This document shows, piece by piece, positions 63,137 to 64,000 of a DNA stretch of 64,000 nucleotides; position 1 is the first letter of the stretch, and the number at the start of each line of letters is the position of its first letter. The notes beneath the pieces are model-generated. The model was not told the origin of the DNA. It made no database searches and saw only the letters and a program-made list of their open reading frames with translations. The DNA is from Enterovibrio gelatinilyticus (GTDB taxonomy: Bacteria > Pseudomonadota > Gammaproteobacteria > Enterobacterales > Vibrionaceae): contig NZ_JAJUBC010000011.1 in the NCBI RefSeq assembly GCF_028683095.1, positions 104,871 to 168,870 on the forward strand, read 5' to 3'. A program made the position numbers and the translations under genes.

Positions 63137-63922
63137 ATGCGCCACCTTTTCTCTTTGCGGTGGTTTGGCTTGATTACTTCATCATCCAATGCGCTGTATA
63201 CAGATCTATCGGGTTACTACGATCTGATGTGCGCAGACATTAACTATGAATCACAGAGTCACTGTATTCGTAGACTTCATCAGCTATTTGGTAACCAAGG
63301 AAAGCGCCATCTAGATCTGGCGTGTGGCACTGGCCCACACATTCGTCATTTCATTGATACTGGCTTTATGAGTAATGGTCTGGATTTAAATCAGCCTATG
63401 CTCGATCAGGCAAAATTGCGCTGCCCAGAAGCTGAGTTTTCTCTGCAAAACATGTGTAACTTTGTCGTTGACCAACCCTACGACTTAATCACCTGTTTTC
63501 TGTACTCCATTCACTACAGTGGAAGCATTGAAAACCTAACTGCATGTATTCGTAGCGCGCATGCTGCGTTGAAAGAAGGCGGGGTTTTCTGTTTTAACAC
63601 GGTAGAGAAAGGATTGATCAACAATAACTCCTTTGTTCGCCACAGTGTTGAGCAAGACGGCAGCCATTTTGTATTTCAATCAGGTTGGTTTTACGAGGGC
63701 GAAGGTGACAAACAGGCACTGAAACTCAGCATCGAAAAAACCACCAACAAAGTAACCGAAGAATGGCATGACAACCACCCTATGGTTGCCATCACATTTG
63801 ATGAGCTAAAAGGCCTGCTTGAACCTTACTTTGAAGTGACTGTGTTCGAGCACGACTATGAAAAACTTGAGCTGTGGAATACACAATCAGGAAACGCGAT
63901 CTTCGTTTGCGTAAAACGCTAA
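63137..63922 (+). CDS. SAM-dependent methyltransferase
   Basis: 261-residue class I methyltransferase. The SAM-binding motif I is HLDLACGTGPHIRHF near 57-71; motif II GLDLNQPMLDQA near 80-91; and FLYSIHYSGS near 120-130 carries the post-motif region. The first 17 residues (MRHLFSLRWFGLITSSS) look unlike the family, and a TTG start near codon 13 is a credible alternative; no good ribosome site decides it. The substrate cannot be read. Confidence 0.8.
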   Translation: MRHLFSLRWFGLITSSSNALYTDLSGYYDLMCADINYESQSHCIRRLHQLFGNQGKRHLDLACGTGPHIRHFIDTGFMSNGLDLNQPMLDQAKLRCPEAEFSLQNMCNFVVDQPYDLITCFLYSIHYSGSIENLTACIRSAHAALKEGGVFCFNTVEKGLINNNSFVRHSVEQDGSHFVFQSGWFYEGEGDKQALKLSIEKTTNKVTEEWHDNHPMVAITFDELKGLLEPYFEVTVFEHDYEKLELWNTQSGNAIFVCVKR

Positions 63923-63930
63923 CGAACAAA

Positions 63931-63952
63931 AGGCCGGCGAATTCGCCGGCCT
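63931..63952. terminator. Bidirectional terminator hairpin
   Basis: Perfect 22-bp palindrome AGGCCGGCGAATTCGCCGGC plus CT, A-rich before it, between the methyltransferase gene and a convergent minus-strand gene end. The T-run is short on the right side. Confidence 0.7.
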
Positions 63953-63958
63953 AGCCGT

Positions 63959-64000
63959 TTAGATTGATTTACCATTAATCGTGGCGGACAAAAGTTCTTC
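63959..64000 (-). CDS. C-terminal end of an unidentified minus-strand gene
   Basis: The minus strand reads EELLSATINGKSI then TAA at 63961-63959, open to the window edge. The convergent terminator beside it supports a real gene end. Too short to identify. Confidence 0.4.
   Translation of the reverse strand, partial: EELLSATINGKSI

Overview
This 64 kb window is a chromosomal segment of a gamma-proteobacterium, most likely of the family Vibrionaceae (Vibrio, Grimontia, Enterovibrio or Photobacterium group). The grounds are the overall protein repertoire (MalI/MalX/MalY, TnaA with a TnaC leader, RlmF, PpiB, viroplasmin-type RNase HI), Fur, Zur and MalI sites in gamma-proteobacterial style, and four dispersed copies of a short palindrome of the ATACCCAAG...CTTGGGTAT type that I associate with vibrios. 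The genus cannot be fixed from sequence alone. I saw no rRNA, tRNA, CRISPR array, transposase or integrase.

Layout. 1-2.1 kb: start of an NAD-dependent formate dehydrogenase operon (fdsG, fdsB), running off the left edge. 2.3-4.4 kb: pseudouridine catabolism (HTH-PfkB kinase and psuG, overlapping). 4.9-10.4 kb: regulators (GlxA type, two AraC types), an SDR, an IbpA-type small heat-shock protein with a likely sigma-32 promoter and ROSE-like thermometer, and a small Fur-box gene. 11.1-15.7 kb: a four-gene polyamine-type ABC importer, divergent from an orphan betaine/choline-type binding protein. 17-22 kb: lipoprotein, RNase HI, DOPA-dioxygenase-like protein, DUF6151 protein and a long RluA-family pseudouridine synthase.

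22.7-29.5 kb: a complete RTX toxin operon (toxin, HlyC-type acyltransferase, PrtD-type ABC exporter, HlyD-type adaptor). It lies between two near-identical 26-bp direct repeats, one of which is the 3' end of the upstream rluA-like gene, so it looks like a discrete inserted islet. 29.7-38 kb: TetR/cupin and LysR/oxidoreductase divergent pairs, a frameshifted exported-protein relic, a Zur-box operon (zinc GTPase and DUF1826), membrane proteins and LysE. 38.5-42.7 kb: a two-gene RND efflux system. 42.8-48.7 kb: ppiB, DedA, cupins, rlmF with an odd in-frame minisatellite behind its stop codon, and a potassium channel.

48.9-53.2 kb: two paralogous GTPases, then a tryptophanase operon whose leader peptide can be read directly: a 29-codon TnaC with the W-N3-D-N7-P arrest spacing. 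53.4-57.5 kb: a two-component system convergent with a GT2 glycosyltransferase/DedA-LssY pair. 57.7-61.8 kb: the malY-malX/malI locus with two identical MalI operators exactly 100 bp apart. 61.9-64 kb: an M50 protease, a methyltransferase and the tail of a minus-strand gene.

The strongest unusual signals are the repeat-flanked RTX islet with its mixed HlyC/PrtD machinery, the TnaC leader, the rlmF-tail repeat, the ROSE-like element and the frameshifted relic. Protein functions are inferred from motifs and remembered family resemblance; no database search was run.
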